From positions 1,466 to 54,032 of the forward strand of contig DUDC01000253.1 of the NCBI GenBank assembly GCA_012959465.1: DNA of 52,567 nucleotides. Reading direction: 5' to 3'. A program made the translations under genes and the position numbers. Positions 34,858 through 43,915 of the stretch are shown here, one piece after another (the first letter of the stretch is position 1; every line of letters starts with the position of its first letter). Source of the DNA: Planctomycetaceae bacterium (GTDB lineage: Bacteria > Planctomycetota > Planctomycetia > Pirellulales > Pirellulaceae). Below the pieces are notes generated by a model, which did no database searches, had not been told where the DNA came from, and saw only the letters and a list, made by a program, of their open reading frames with translations.

Positions 34858-35513
34858 TCCCCTTGTCCGTAGACTACCAGGTCCAAGGCCAGCGATTTAG
34901 ATTTGTCTTTGACTTTTCCGGTCCCGGTCAAACGCGCGATCCACCAGTCTCGATCTTCGTCGTGGCGGATTGGACCGCCCCCACGGACCTGCTGCAATGA
35001 AAACAGGGCAGGGTGATTCGTTCCCGCAACTTCGCCGCTGGCCGAGACCAAATCTTCGTAGCCGATCGGCTTGACACTCTTGTCCACCTTGGCGGAGATG
35101 AGCAAAAGGAAATCACGTGTTGGCGACGTACCGATGTGGGCTCCGTCCACCGGTTGGTGACCGTAACGAAGCGTGTAGACGCCATCGGCGATGTCTTGAT
35201 CGCGAAAGTCAGAGTGTTTTCTCACGACCTGCATTAATCCCATCAGCTGGCCCGGTTGGAATGGATAATTGACGTCGCCCTTGGCTTCAAATGCTGTTAA
35301 CTGCCACTCCTTGCAGAGCCAGACGTGCAGGATCGTGCGACTCGTTCCACGAATCACCGTCAGAGAAGCTGGAGCCAATTGTTTTGCGATTGCCGGCGAC
35401 ACGCCGGCGGGTATTGACTCCTTGCCCTTTTCGACACGGTAGTCAGCGGCAGTAGCCGAAGCGACCACGGCCAAAATGGCGGCCAGACAGGTCAATGAGC
35501 GGGGATTCATCAT
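34854..35513 (-). CDS. Secreted protein of unknown function in DUF1326 run
   Basis: A 219-aa protein with a signal peptide (residues about 1-23, ending SATAADYRV). The mature part starts YRVEKGKESIPAGVSPAI and includes LHVWLCKEWQLTAFEAKGDV and LMGLMQVVRKHSDFRDQDI, with GVYTLRYGHQPVDGAHIGTS further on. The last segment resembles the strand-rich domain of planctomycete proteins written as 'hypothetical, G-x-Y-x-L-R-Y-G-x-Q'; I do not know its function. GAGGAG lies 7 nt before the double ATG (35513 and 35510). It is followed by the CxxC membrane protein with an ATGA overlap. Confidence 0.7.
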   Translation of the reverse strand: MMNPRSLTCLAAILAVVASATAADYRVEKGKESIPAGVSPAIAKQLAPASLTVIRGTSRTILHVWLCKEWQLTAFEAKGDVNYPFQPGQLMGLMQVVRKHSDFRDQDIADGVYTLRYGHQPVDGAHIGTSPTRDFLLLISAKVDKSVKPIGYEDLVSASGEVAGTNHPALFSLQQVRGGGPIRHDEDRDWWIARLTGTGKVKDKSKSLALDLVVYGQGE

Positions 35514-35615
35514 AAGAAATCTCCTCAAGGGATTGATTTGCAATATGTCAACCATCATGGTCTCGACGGTTTCGAAACCGGTGGTGACGTTGTGTCGATC
35601 GGAAAATCAGCCGCA

Positions 35616-35630
35616 GGGCGTCAGCCCACG
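35616..35630. repeat. Copy 2 of 15-nt dispersed repeat
   Basis: Identical to 34236-34250 (GGGCGTCAGCCCACG) and located in the 265-bp spacer between the DUF1326 gene and the next gene. No coding function is seen in the spacer. Confidence 0.45.
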
Positions 35631-35778
35631 ATTCTGGCATTGCCGTCGGCACGAAGTTTGTCTGAAAGGAACCGGAGGCTATCGCGTGCCAGCTTATGGA
35701 ACAGGCAACCACTCCGGACACTTGTTTGGGCGGGACTACAAGTATATTTCAATCTCTGTCGCGAAACAAACACCGATC

Positions 35779-36447
35779 CTACTCGTAGGAAAATGTGGCC
35801 ATGTACGAGCTGCGGTCGCCTGGAGTCGACCATCGAGTTCCCAGACCGCGGCCATTGAACTTGCCATCCACGGTCACTCCCGGAGCAAAATGTTCAACCT
35901 TGGCCAACGGGGGGTAGTAGGCTGTCTCGTTCATGCAAATGCAGTCTTCTCGACCCGCCTTGCGAGTATTCAATACGACCTCTTTGCCGGCTTTCAATCG
36001 ACCTTCGAGCTTCACCAGGTCTAGATTCATTTCGATCGGCTTCACATCGGTTCGCACAACGCATTCGGTCGCCTTGGGAACCGTTTCCGAGACAAACTCA
36101 ATCAGCGCATTTCGTTGTTTCTCACTCGCTTTTTCGTCCAGCAACAGAACCGTCTTCATCGATCGGGCATTGTCGAGCCCTCGAAAGCCCAGCGTATCCG
36201 TGGCCGTTACGACCACCACCACCGAAAGGCCCGACAGATCGACGTCCCCCTGTTTTCCCTGCTCAAATCGCCATGCCATGATCGCATTTCGACCGGCCAA
36301 GCCTTCCGATTCAGCATTCGCGAAACAAGGTCCCGTATAGACCTGACAAGTTCGAGTCTCCAAATAGATCCCAGTCAAATTGGCAGCATTTAGAGAAGAC
36401 GCGCAGGAACCAACGATGATCGCCACTACTGTAATCGCACGCAACAT
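35779..36447 (-). CDS. Exported DUF1326 domain-containing protein
   Basis: A 222-aa protein with a short signal peptide (LRAITVVAIIVGSCASSLNA). The domain begins GIYLETRTCQVYTGPCFANA (about residues 25-44), the hallmark pattern of DUF1326 (G-x-Y-x-E-x-R-T-C-x-V-Y-T-G-P-C). It continues with GRNAIMAWRF and ALIEFVSE and ends with further Cys (DCICMNET). DUF1326 function is unsettled. It lies 265 bp upstream, on the same strand, of the two-gene unit 35513-34276, but a repeat-bearing gap separates them, so co-transcription is uncertain. ATG 36447 is preceded by GAGGAATCTGTCCC, giving a usable site; an upstream start at 36489 is less likely. Confidence 0.82.
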   Translation of the reverse strand: MLRAITVVAIIVGSCASSLNAANLTGIYLETRTCQVYTGPCFANAESEGLAGRNAIMAWRFEQGKQGDVDLSGLSVVVVVTATDTLGFRGLDNARSMKTVLLLDEKASEKQRNALIEFVSETVPKATECVVRTDVKPIEMNLDLVKLEGRLKAGKEVVLNTRKAGREDCICMNETAYYPPLAKVEHFAPGVTVDGKFNGRGLGTRWSTPGDRSSYMATFSYE

Positions 36448-36557
36448 GGGACAGATTCCTCGATTTGGCCATTGATCCTGGAGACCCAACTATCAATCTT
36501 ACCCGTCGAGCGACATCAGGTAAAGGAAAGACCTCGCCCACTTGGGGCAAACATGCC

Positions 36558-37286
36558 ATGGAACGCCACACGCTTCCTTTTCCGCATCGTGACCGCAAAG
36601 AAACACTCAACGACCACGTCGAGCACGCGTCGGAAGAACAGTTGCTGGGGCAGTTCATTCCGTTGCACTACCACTTCAACATGTTGCAAGACGTTAACCG
36701 AGTCACCACGTTCCGAGAAGCCATTGAATTGACAGTGCACAAGGGCACGCGAGTGCTTGAACTGGGCGGTGGCACGGGCATTTTGTCCTACTTCGCGGCG
36801 CAACAGGGTGGCGAGGTAATTTACGTCGAACGCAATCCCGAGCTGGTGCGGGTTTCTCGCAAATTCCTCGCCAACAATCTGACGTCCAACCGCGTTTCGG
36901 TCGTGTGCGCGGATGCGTTTGAGTACTTACCTGAACAGCCAGTCGATGTCGTAATATGTGAAATGCTGCACAGCGTAATGTTGCGAGAAAAACAACTTGC
37001 CGTGATCCACTCGTTCAAACAGTGATACCAAGACAAATTTGGTGATCGTCTACCAGGGTTTATACCGACGGCCACGCGACTGTTTGTGCAACCGGTTGAG
37101 CAATCGTTTGTCTTCGACGGAGCAATCGATTTCGTGCGCGGCCACTCGGTCACAGGTTCATCGCAAAGTCGTCTGACCAACGGCGAAATCAATCGTCGGC
37201 AAGAACTTCCACACCGCAAATCATCGCCAACCCATGGCGAGTGGCGAAATGGATCTTCAAGCTCTCTTTGGCGACCACACCCTTGA
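36558..37286 (+). pseudogene. SAM-dependent methyltransferase interrupted by in-frame TGA (37023-37025)
   Basis: The intact first part (155 aa to the stop) has VLELGGGTGILSYFAAQQ, the E-x-GxGxG motif I, an acidic residue after strand 2 (YVERNPELV) and VDVVICEMLHSVML, in the style of class-I arginine-methyltransferase-like enzymes. After SFKQ the frame hits TGA, then continues in the same frame with YQDKFGDRLPGFIPTATRL and VQPVEQSFVFDGAIDF, exactly what related proteins carry next. A CGA-to-TGA change is the simplest reading. Beyond about 37145 the similarity fades and the frame runs on to 37286 across the 3' end of the next gene (37189), so the C-terminus is also lost. Stop readthrough is possible but no selenocysteine machinery or SECIS-like element was noticed. 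Confidence 0.65.
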
Positions 37287-40200
37287 TCTCTTTCAAGAGC
37301 ATTCGGTGTGAGCCACGTGCTTCCTCGCGTACGTCCAACCCGCTGATCACGCGATTGCCCTGAATCTCGACGTCAAATACTCGAGCGCCAACTTCGATTT
37401 CATCTGGCTCGGCGAAGAACAGCCGTACGGTGTACTTCCGCTCCTCGGCCGCCGCTTTGGCATCACCTTTTGCCACCAGTGGGATCGTCAACGACTCCAG
37501 TCCCTCAACGCCAGAGGCAGCGACCCAGTTGGGGCCCTCACCAGAGACGGTTGCCGGATGCCGGCGAAACACTTGACGACTACCAGTCACGGCAACGTCG
37601 ACTTTCGGCGACGGGCCACCCACACTTGGATAGTCCAACCACATGGTGCCATTCTTGGCCCGTCGATCGCCAGGGGCGCCAAAGTTGATACCAAGTTGTT
37701 TGATCCGTCCCTTATCAAATTGATGGGCACTGTAGGTCCAAGCCTCGGCCTCGGGAACATGAACCAGTGCCAGCGACGTAAAGACCGAGTAGGAACAAAT
37801 ACAACCGAAGCCGTAATTGGGCGCGTTGAGCACTCCGTTGGCTGGGATCAGACTATTTCGACAGCCCGGTCGAAAGCCATTGAGCCGCGATGTCTCGCCG
37901 GTTGCGATGTCGCAGAAACCGGCCGTATCGGCACGGAAAGTCATCAGGAATTCGCTGGCAATCGCATAGTTGCAGTGGTGCCCCGCCTTCGTGAATTCCC
38001 AGTCGACTTGTTGCCCGGTCAAGGGGTTTGTCTGGGCGACATTTTCACCCGTTCGAATGCCGTACGCCAGTCCGGGACCTCGTTGGTCCAATAACTGGTC
38101 CTTCCAAATAATGAGTTTGTCCCAATAGTTCTCTGGATGACCTTTGAAACCCTGCCCACTGGCCTGCTTGCTCCAGAGAGTCTTCCCCGACGTGCCGTCA
38201 ATGGCTTCCATACCGTTACGATTCGACATCAACACAACATCGTAGTCCTCGGAAAACGACAGCCAAGACGCAGGTTCTGTGGTGGACTTATTCCAGATCT
38301 CTTCTCCGGTTAGCACATTGAACGCCTGCAGCGTCAGCTCATCGCTGGCTGGTACGGGCACGCCACCGCGCCGCAACTTGCTATTCCCCTCGTAGAGCCC
38401 AGTGAGTTTTCCCTCGTAGCAATAGAGCACATCGTTGCCGATGGCCATCAGTGGAAAACCGAGTTCGGACTGTTTCGACCAGACCTCGGCACCTGTCTGG
38501 CGATTGAGGGCAAAAATTGTTCTAGGTCGGGCTTCGGTGTCATCAGCCGCCTTTGAAAAAGCGGGGACAATCAATAGGTCCTTCCACAGTCGAGTACGGC
38601 CCCAACGGAGTGTCTTGTTTGGAAGATTGAACTCGGCCAGTGTTTCGCCCGACGCGGGCGCCAGCCGGAGGCACTTGTCAGCAAGAGTCAGGTAGATTGA
38701 GTCTTTGGCGACCACATAGTGGTAGCCAGCGCCTCCCCAATTCGAACCGCGACCCGGGCTAATGCCGTCCGGCAATTCCCTCTGCCATAAAATGCGCCCC
38801 GTGTAGACGTCGACAGCGGTGAATTTCTTCGGGCCTTGAAGGAACATCCGCCCTTCGATGACCGCCATGCTCGGCGCCCACTGATGACGATCGTAATAGA
38901 GACTACCGTCGGCGGACGGCCCGCCAAACCAGAGCACACCCAGAGGAGATTTGACCAGCTTGTCTTCAGACATGAGCGTGTTCGCCGGGTCGCCAAACTC
39001 ATGCGTCCAGTCGCCGCTATCGGGTAGTGCGCCCGGACGTGTCAAAGAAGTTACGCCGTTGATCCGCAACAGTTTTGCATTCGGCAATTCACTCACATCA
39101 AACGCTGCGTAAATCGTGTCATGTTTCGCCTGTGAAACGTGAAAACCGGCGGCACCACCATAGGGGCGCAGCACGTTGAACACGTTGACCAAGAACGCCT
39201 CAGGATCACCAATATCTCGGTTCGAAATGTCCCCGGATGTGACAAGAGAGGCCAAATACGGCGGAAACTGCAGGTCTTGCGTCCCGGCGGTCCGTGCGAC
39301 GACACGACTACCGTAGAGGCCATACGTGTCCATACGTTGACGGAGCGATGCGATGCGAGCTTCATCCGAATCAACGACGACCAGACGGTACTCGGTCTCC
39401 TGAATCAAGGCGTCAATCAGTTTGCCGTCGCCGACACCAAACACCAAACAGTATCCGTCCTTCATCGATGCTGATGACAGAAGCGTCTTCGTGACGGCGA
39501 CTTTGCTGTCCTCGGCCACAGGTGGAGCGCTGCGAGTCAGAGCGATCACTGTTTTTTCGTTTTTCGTGTTGCTGCCGAAACAGTGAATGGTGCCGTCCGT
39601 CGCGACGACAAACAACTTCCCGTCCGCGGCTAGCATCGTCGCGGCTTCGCCCTCGATTTCAGATCGCCAAGCTACTTGTGGTTGGCCGTCGGCTGCTTTG
39701 GGCGGGTCGATGGCAAACACTCTCTGTTGATGGTGCGCATACAATCGACTCCCGGCTTGCAAGTGAACTGTCGACGTGGGGACTTTGGCAAGATTCCAGA
39801 GAGGCTTTGGCACGCTGACCATGACAATCTCGCCACGGCGGTCCTTCTTCTCGACCTTGATTCGCTCGTCCAAGTCGAAGGCACGAGTCACACCTTTGTC
39901 CACAAAATAGACCTTGCCACGGCTCGACACAGGCCGACGCGCAGGCAGCGGAAGTTCGCCGGAAGCAGTGACATCAACAATCTTGTCACCGTGAAACAAG
40001 TACTTACCATTGGATGTGATGTGATAGTCGCTCGTCGCGCGGGCATTGTATTTCAACGACACCCGTTTAAACGTGTCGAGTCGAATCGCGTAAGCATTCG
40101 ATCGGCCACAGGGTATGTACAAGTTACCGTGTGATTCAACAAGGTAGCCCTGCGGCGCCTGGTCGCGCAGGTCTGCCACATGCAGTTGCTCGCCGGTCAT

Positions 40201-40800
40201 TGGATCCAAGCTGTACAACAACGTTCCTTCAAACGGCCAAACGCCGACCGTGAAATGCAACTGACCGTTGGCAAGGACCGGCCCGGTACGGGCTGGCCAG
40301 ACAGAGATAAGGCGTTCGTTGCCGATGATTAATCGACCGGACGGCGCGCCGTTGAATCGCCAAATTACGCTACCCGTCGCGGCGTTCAGACAATAGCAAT
40401 GTCCGTCATCCGATCCAAAGAAAACGCGATCCTTCCATCCGACTGGCGCAAAGCGGATCGGGCCGTCGGCAAAGAACTTCCAGCGGTTTCCACCCGTATC
40501 GACGTCGATTGCTGTCAGCGAATCATCCCCAGATGACCCCACAAACATCGTCTTTCCCATGACAATCGGTTCGTAGTTGGCGTCATAGTGAAGACGAGGA
40601 TCTTCCTTCCAGGCGGGCACAAGTGGTGGCAGCTGACGCGACCAAATCAACTGAAGGTCGTCGCTAAGACCGTCCGGAGTCGAAGCCGACCGATTTCCGT
40701 CGTATCTCCACGTGGGCCAATCGGCGGCATGCCCCAAATTTACAAGCGCCAGAGCGACCAAGGTAGAAGTAAAAGTGATTGCCGGCAGGAAGTTTCGCAT
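37189..40800 (-). CDS. Giant exported fusion: PQQ-type propeller, methyltransferase-like Rossmann domain, second propeller, malectin-like domain
   Basis: A 1203-aa protein. Signal peptide 1-24 (MRNFLPAITFTSTLVALALV). Propeller A starts ADWPTWRYDGNRSAST at 25 and runs to about 430. A Rossmann methyltransferase-like domain follows (about 440-590): CLVFGVGDGKLIDAL (GxGxG), VVVDSDEARI and VNVFNVLRPYGGAAG. Propeller B begins SGDWTHEFGDPANT near 595; its end carries the Cys block GFRPGCRNSLIPANG...GFGCICSY near 977. The C-terminal 165 residues (GINFGAPGDR; RKYTVRLFFAEPDEIE; GARVFDVEIQGNRV) look like a malectin/carbohydrate-binding domain. The order A-MTase-B is a permutation of the MTase-B-A order in the genes at 45732 and 49753. 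AAGGAG lies 7 nt before ATG 40800. Function unknown; SAM use outside the cytoplasm would be unexpected. Confidence 0.83.
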   Translation of the reverse strand: MRNFLPAITFTSTLVALALVNLGHAADWPTWRYDGNRSASTPDGLSDDLQLIWSRQLPPLVPAWKEDPRLHYDANYEPIVMGKTMFVGSSGDDSLTAIDVDTGGNRWKFFADGPIRFAPVGWKDRVFFGSDDGHCYCLNAATGSVIWRFNGAPSGRLIIGNERLISVWPARTGPVLANGQLHFTVGVWPFEGTLLYSLDPMTGEQLHVADLRDQAPQGYLVESHGNLYIPCGRSNAYAIRLDTFKRVSLKYNARATSDYHITSNGKYLFHGDKIVDVTASGELPLPARRPVSSRGKVYFVDKGVTRAFDLDERIKVEKKDRRGEIVMVSVPKPLWNLAKVPTSTVHLQAGSRLYAHHQQRVFAIDPPKAADGQPQVAWRSEIEGEAATMLAADGKLFVVATDGTIHCFGSNTKNEKTVIALTRSAPPVAEDSKVAVTKTLLSSASMKDGYCLVFGVGDGKLIDALIQETEYRLVVVDSDEARIASLRQRMDTYGLYGSRVVARTAGTQDLQFPPYLASLVTSGDISNRDIGDPEAFLVNVFNVLRPYGGAAGFHVSQAKHDTIYAAFDVSELPNAKLLRINGVTSLTRPGALPDSGDWTHEFGDPANTLMSEDKLVKSPLGVLWFGGPSADGSLYYDRHQWAPSMAVIEGRMFLQGPKKFTAVDVYTGRILWQRELPDGISPGRGSNWGGAGYHYVVAKDSIYLTLADKCLRLAPASGETLAEFNLPNKTLRWGRTRLWKDLLIVPAFSKAADDTEARPRTIFALNRQTGAEVWSKQSELGFPLMAIGNDVLYCYEGKLTGLYEGNSKLRRGGVPVPASDELTLQAFNVLTGEEIWNKSTTEPASWLSFSEDYDVVLMSNRNGMEAIDGTSGKTLWSKQASGQGFKGHPENYWDKLIIWKDQLLDQRGPGLAYGIRTGENVAQTNPLTGQQVDWEFTKAGHHCNYAIASEFLMTFRADTAGFCDIATGETSRLNGFRPGCRNSLIPANGVLNAPNYGFGCICSYSVFTSLALVHVPEAEAWTYSAHQFDKGRIKQLGINFGAPGDRRAKNGTMWLDYPSVGGPSPKVDVAVTGSRQVFRRHPATVSGEGPNWVAASGVEGLESLTIPLVAKGDAKAAAEERKYTVRLFFAEPDEIEVGARVFDVEIQGNRVISGLDVREEARGSHRMLLKEIKGVVAKESLKIHFATRHGLAMICGVEVLADD

Positions 40801-40913
40801 TGAGTGGCTCCTTATCCTCATCCCTGGACGTTCGATCAAAATAAAAGAGAACAGTTTGGACAGTGGAATACAGACGGGCGTCGCTGCTCGACGCCTGACC
40901 CATTTATGTCAGC

Positions 40914-42104
40914 TCAAAAGGCAACCGCCGAACCGGGCTTGAGCGCCCGTTTGGGAAGTGGGTTCGCCTGGTCGAAGACTCGCATTTCCTCGGGTGTCTC
41001 GATGGCGTTTTTGCTTTCGTCAAAGAGGCCTGTTTTCGCGTCGACGATGCCCGTCGCATCAAGCTCTAAATGCTTGACCATGAACGGATACATCGCCTGA
41101 CGTTTTGATAGCTGATAACCGTGCCCCTCCTCGGCAAAATGCGAGTTCTCGACGTTCTCTGTTTTGCCAAACAGTTTGTAAACGTTGCGGATGTAGGGCA
41201 ACTCGACCTTCGGAGTGTTCTTCGTCCAGTCGCCACCGACCGATACAAGCAACAACGGACGCGGTGCCGCAAGCGCTGCGATTTCTGCGTTGTTGGTTTC
41301 CAATTCAGCCGTCTTGTGAATTGGCATTCCGCTTTCGCAATGGCACCCGCCGAAGAAGTGTGCCGAAACCATCACCACTGGAACGGCCACTTTGACGCGG
41401 TCGTCCACGGCGGTCAGCAGAAAGGTCTGGGTACCACCACCCGAGCAGCCGGTGACGCCAATTCGTTTGTCATCGACATCCGGTAATGATTGCAGAAAAT
41501 CGATCGCGCGGATGCTGCTCCAGGTTTGCAACGTCAGCGCTTGTTGATGACCATGGTCCCAGCCCAAATGTTCCGAATCACCAAATCCGATCATGTCGTA
41601 GGAGAATACGACGGCACCCATTCGAGCGAGGGTAGCGCAGCGATGTTGCTGGTCAGACCGTAAACGCCCGCCCCCAGGACCTCGCGCGTGACCATGCGGA
41701 CAAAGGATCCCAGGATGAGGCCCCTCTCTGCCGATCGGGCGATAGAGATTTCCGTAAACGAGATAGCCAGGCCTCGCCTCGATGGCAGCCGACTCGACCG
41801 TGTACCCTTGGTAGTTTCGCTTCTTGTGAATTAACGGATTGAGCGGAGTACGTTTCGGAAGCGGGTAGAGCTTGGCACCGACAAGTATCTGACGGCGAAT
41901 CTTCGCAGACCTAGCTTTCCACTCCTCGAGACTCGAGTAGGTCGCGGCCAGCCGTTGAAGTTGGGCAATCGCCTCTTCCTCAGAATGGTAGTTTCCGCGG
42001 CAGAGGATGGGGGGAGCCGTAGTCTTCTCTTTTTCCTCACCGATCAGCGCAGGTATTGGCCCGGCCAGAAAAATGATAACGAAGGCGAGAAGGTAGGATT
42101 TCAT
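40914..42104 (-). CDS. Exported alpha/beta hydrolase (acetylxylan-esterase-like)
   Basis: A 396-aa secreted hydrolase: signal peptide KSYLLAFVIIFLAGPIPAL, then an alpha/beta-hydrolase fold. Landmarks are PGYLVYGNLYRPIGREGPHP, PGILCPHGHA (oxyanion strand), VFSYDMIGFGDS, the nucleophile elbow VTGCSGGGTQTFLL (Ser near residue 217), APRPLLLVSVGGDW and the His in EEGHGYQLSKRQAMY (near residue 325). These match the acetylxylan-esterase/AXE1-like group common in planctomycete polysaccharide loci. It probably deacetylates or cleaves esters of a polymer; the substrate is unknown. ATG 42104 has GGAG upstream (9 nt). It lies 113 bp upstream of the giant propeller gene at 37189-40800, on the same strand, and may be co-transcribed with it. 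Confidence 0.85.
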   Translation of the reverse strand: MKSYLLAFVIIFLAGPIPALIGEEKEKTTAPPILCRGNYHSEEEAIAQLQRLAATYSSLEEWKARSAKIRRQILVGAKLYPLPKRTPLNPLIHKKRNYQGYTVESAAIEARPGYLVYGNLYRPIGREGPHPGILCPHGHARGPGGGRLRSDQQHRCATLARMGAVVFSYDMIGFGDSEHLGWDHGHQQALTLQTWSSIRAIDFLQSLPDVDDKRIGVTGCSGGGTQTFLLTAVDDRVKVAVPVVMVSAHFFGGCHCESGMPIHKTAELETNNAEIAALAAPRPLLLVSVGGDWTKNTPKVELPYIRNVYKLFGKTENVENSHFAEEGHGYQLSKRQAMYPFMVKHLELDATGIVDAKTGLFDESKNAIETPEEMRVFDQANPLPKRALKPGSAVAF

Positions 42105-42341
42105 GCTCGTGTTCTCCAATCTCTGCCATGCTGTCTAGGCGGGACGACAATCAAGATCTTACCGCGCCTTACCGGCGGATGCGAATTGCCGACTCGGTAA
42201 ACGGCGTGGGCAGAATGCGTGCGCGGCTGCGGGTGTGAAGGATGCCACGAACTTCGTTCTCGACTATCGACGAGTCGAGTTACGGATCCGGGCTCCGGCC
42301 AACGTCGGTTTCTAGGCGGGCAAACAGCAACGGCATCGGAT

Positions 42342-43271
42342 TTAACGGAGCGATTCGGCCAGCTTTTCCAATTTACTCTGGGCGTCCTTGAGCTGCTTCA
42401 ATGCTGCTTCGATCTTCTCTTTCGTCGCTGAGTCCGTTTCAATGCTCTCCAATTTCTTCGCCGACTCGGATAGTTGTTTCTTCATCCCGTCCAAGGTCTC
42501 ACTGATTTTGACGCGATTGGGGAGCGGTTGAGCGTTAAAACGACCCTGTCGGGGCACCAACTGGATGTTTGGTCGACCCGGAAAGCGAAGTTGAATAGGG
42601 TTTTTCTTGCTGTACTTCTCGTACAATTTGTGGGCGTCCGGGTGCTTCTTCTTCAATTCATCAGCGTTCTTGGCCTCGTACTTCTTTACGTCCTCTTTTC
42701 CGTTCTTCTTGGTCTTCACTTCTATCTTGATTCCGTTCTTGGGATCATCGATGATTTTGACTTTCACCCCATTCTCAGTCGCATTGATTTCCTTGACTCC
42801 GTTGACCGTCTTCACGGAGATCCGTCGTCCTCCCTGTGCGATCCCCTGCACCTGAATCTGAATCTGCCCCAGTTGAATCTGCTGGCGAGCCGCGGGAGCT
42901 GGTGGTTCTTTTGGCTGAAGTACCTCTTTGGCGCGGCGGGCAGCTTGAACTTTGTCGCTGCTGGCAATTTTCTCCAATGCCGTTTTTGCAGCCGCCTTTA
43001 GAGCGTCATCGCTACTCTGAAAATGTGCCTTGAGGACGTCAATCGAACGTATCCTCGCTTCACGACTGCCATTGAGCGCCGCCGTTTGCAACGCATCGAT
43101 TGCCGTGACTCCCTTTGCCGCTAACTTCTCGCTGGCGTTCTGACGGTCTGCAAATTGCCTGCTATCCAGCTGCCGAATGAGCTCGTCTGTCGATACGTCA
43201 TCGGCCATAAGAGCTGTTGAGAACGCAGAGAGAACAGCAAGAACGGCCGACAGAGCTACGAATCGAGACAT
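42342..43271 (-). CDS. Secreted HEAT-like repeat protein with basic and coiled C-terminal part
   Basis: A 309-aa protein with a signal peptide (LSAVLAVLSAFSTALMADD). Residues 25-115 contain HEAT-like helical pairs (ELIRQLDSRQFADRQNASEKL, AIDALQTAALNGSREARI, LKAAAKTALEKIASSD). The middle (about 125-240) is Lys/Gln-rich with short strands (IQIQVQGIAQGG, GIKIEVKTKKNG). The C-terminal 50 residues (MKKQLSESAKKLESIETDS, LKQLKDAQSKLEKLAESL) form a likely coiled coil. TAGGAG precedes ATG 43271. I do not recognise a named family; similar secreted Lys-rich proteins occur near propeller genes in planctomycetes. Role unknown. Confidence 0.75.
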   Translation of the reverse strand: MSRFVALSAVLAVLSAFSTALMADDVSTDELIRQLDSRQFADRQNASEKLAAKGVTAIDALQTAALNGSREARIRSIDVLKAHFQSSDDALKAAAKTALEKIASSDKVQAARRAKEVLQPKEPPAPAARQQIQLGQIQIQVQGIAQGGRRISVKTVNGVKEINATENGVKVKIIDDPKNGIKIEVKTKKNGKEDVKKYEAKNADELKKKHPDAHKLYEKYSKKNPIQLRFPGRPNIQLVPRQGRFNAQPLPNRVKISETLDGMKKQLSESAKKLESIETDSATKEKIEAALKQLKDAQSKLEKLAESLR

Positions 43272-43915
43272 CGTTCGGTACTCCTATTGTTTGGGGCAAT
43301 GAAAACGTGATTAAGGCACAACTAATCTACCATATCCAACACGTGTGCGTAGATTCGACCACATCGTTTTACGAATTTCGCACGCCCCTTTTTGCCGAAC
43401 GAGACCAGTCCTACTTCCATTGACACACCGCTGATCCAGCCGCCGAACTTCCACCACGCCATCACTCTCCACCCAACGCATAATCCGTACGGACGGTATC
43501 ATGCATACCCAAGTTCCAGGGGATCCGGTCCCGGATTTCAGCCAACTCCCGAGCAATCACATCGCGGAGCCCGGCATCCCATGCTGCGTCCAGCGCAGCT
43601 GCCATGCTTTCGTTCACATGGCGATCGGTCACACCACGCAGTTCCAGCGAAAATGCACTGAATGCCTGCCTCGATGGCTCGGCCAACCGAGACAACAGTT
43701 CTTGTAGTTCGTCATCTTCTAACGCAATACGGAAACAGTTTTCGCCAATGCTTGCGATATCGTGCTAGCAGATGGCATCGTCGAGCCGGACGAGAAGGAA
43801 CTCATTGACGACTTGTTGATCAAGCTCGAAGTTGACCCGAAGCGAGCCAAGACAATTGTGCAAGTGATGGTCTTCAAGACCCAGGGATCCGTCAGGTTGT
43901 CACGACTTGCGTCGG
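43272..43915. other. 644-bp region between HEAT-like and DUF1501 genes, with TerB-like remnant
   Basis: This interval has no complete gene. Positions 43723-43896 (+) encode a TerB-like fragment that begins inside a helix and has no start codon. The minus strand at about 43462-43763 carries a long open frame with good composition (ALDAAWDAGLRDVIARE) but no ATG start. They overlap by about 40 bp. Both may be pieces of a gene broken by rearrangement. Confidence 0.5.
43723..43908 (+). pseudogene. TerB-like fragment, N- and C-terminally truncated
   Basis: The + frame reads FANACDIVLADGIVEPDEKE and then LIDDLLIKLEVDPKRAKTIV, which matches the helical core of TerB-like proteins (A-C-D-I-V-x-A-D-G-x-V-x-x-x-E-K-x-x-L/I). 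An in-frame TAA at 43720-43722 lies just before it, and there is no good start codon; the first usable GTG is 43762, inside the domain. After VMVFKTQG the frame runs into non-homologous sequence. I treat it as a remnant, not as a working gene. Confidence 0.45.

Noticed and set aside
37023-37025. TGA as a selenocysteine codon in the methyltransferase
   Set aside because: The aligned residue in related proteins appears to be an ordinary Arg-type position, and no SECIS-like hairpin or nearby sel genes were noticed.
43462-43695. Minus-strand frame of about 77-100 residues with protein-like composition
   Set aside because: No ATG or GTG start with a ribosome site; upstream frame is closed by TAG just before it; no recognisable family. 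Mentioned in the TerB remnant finding, not annotated as a gene.
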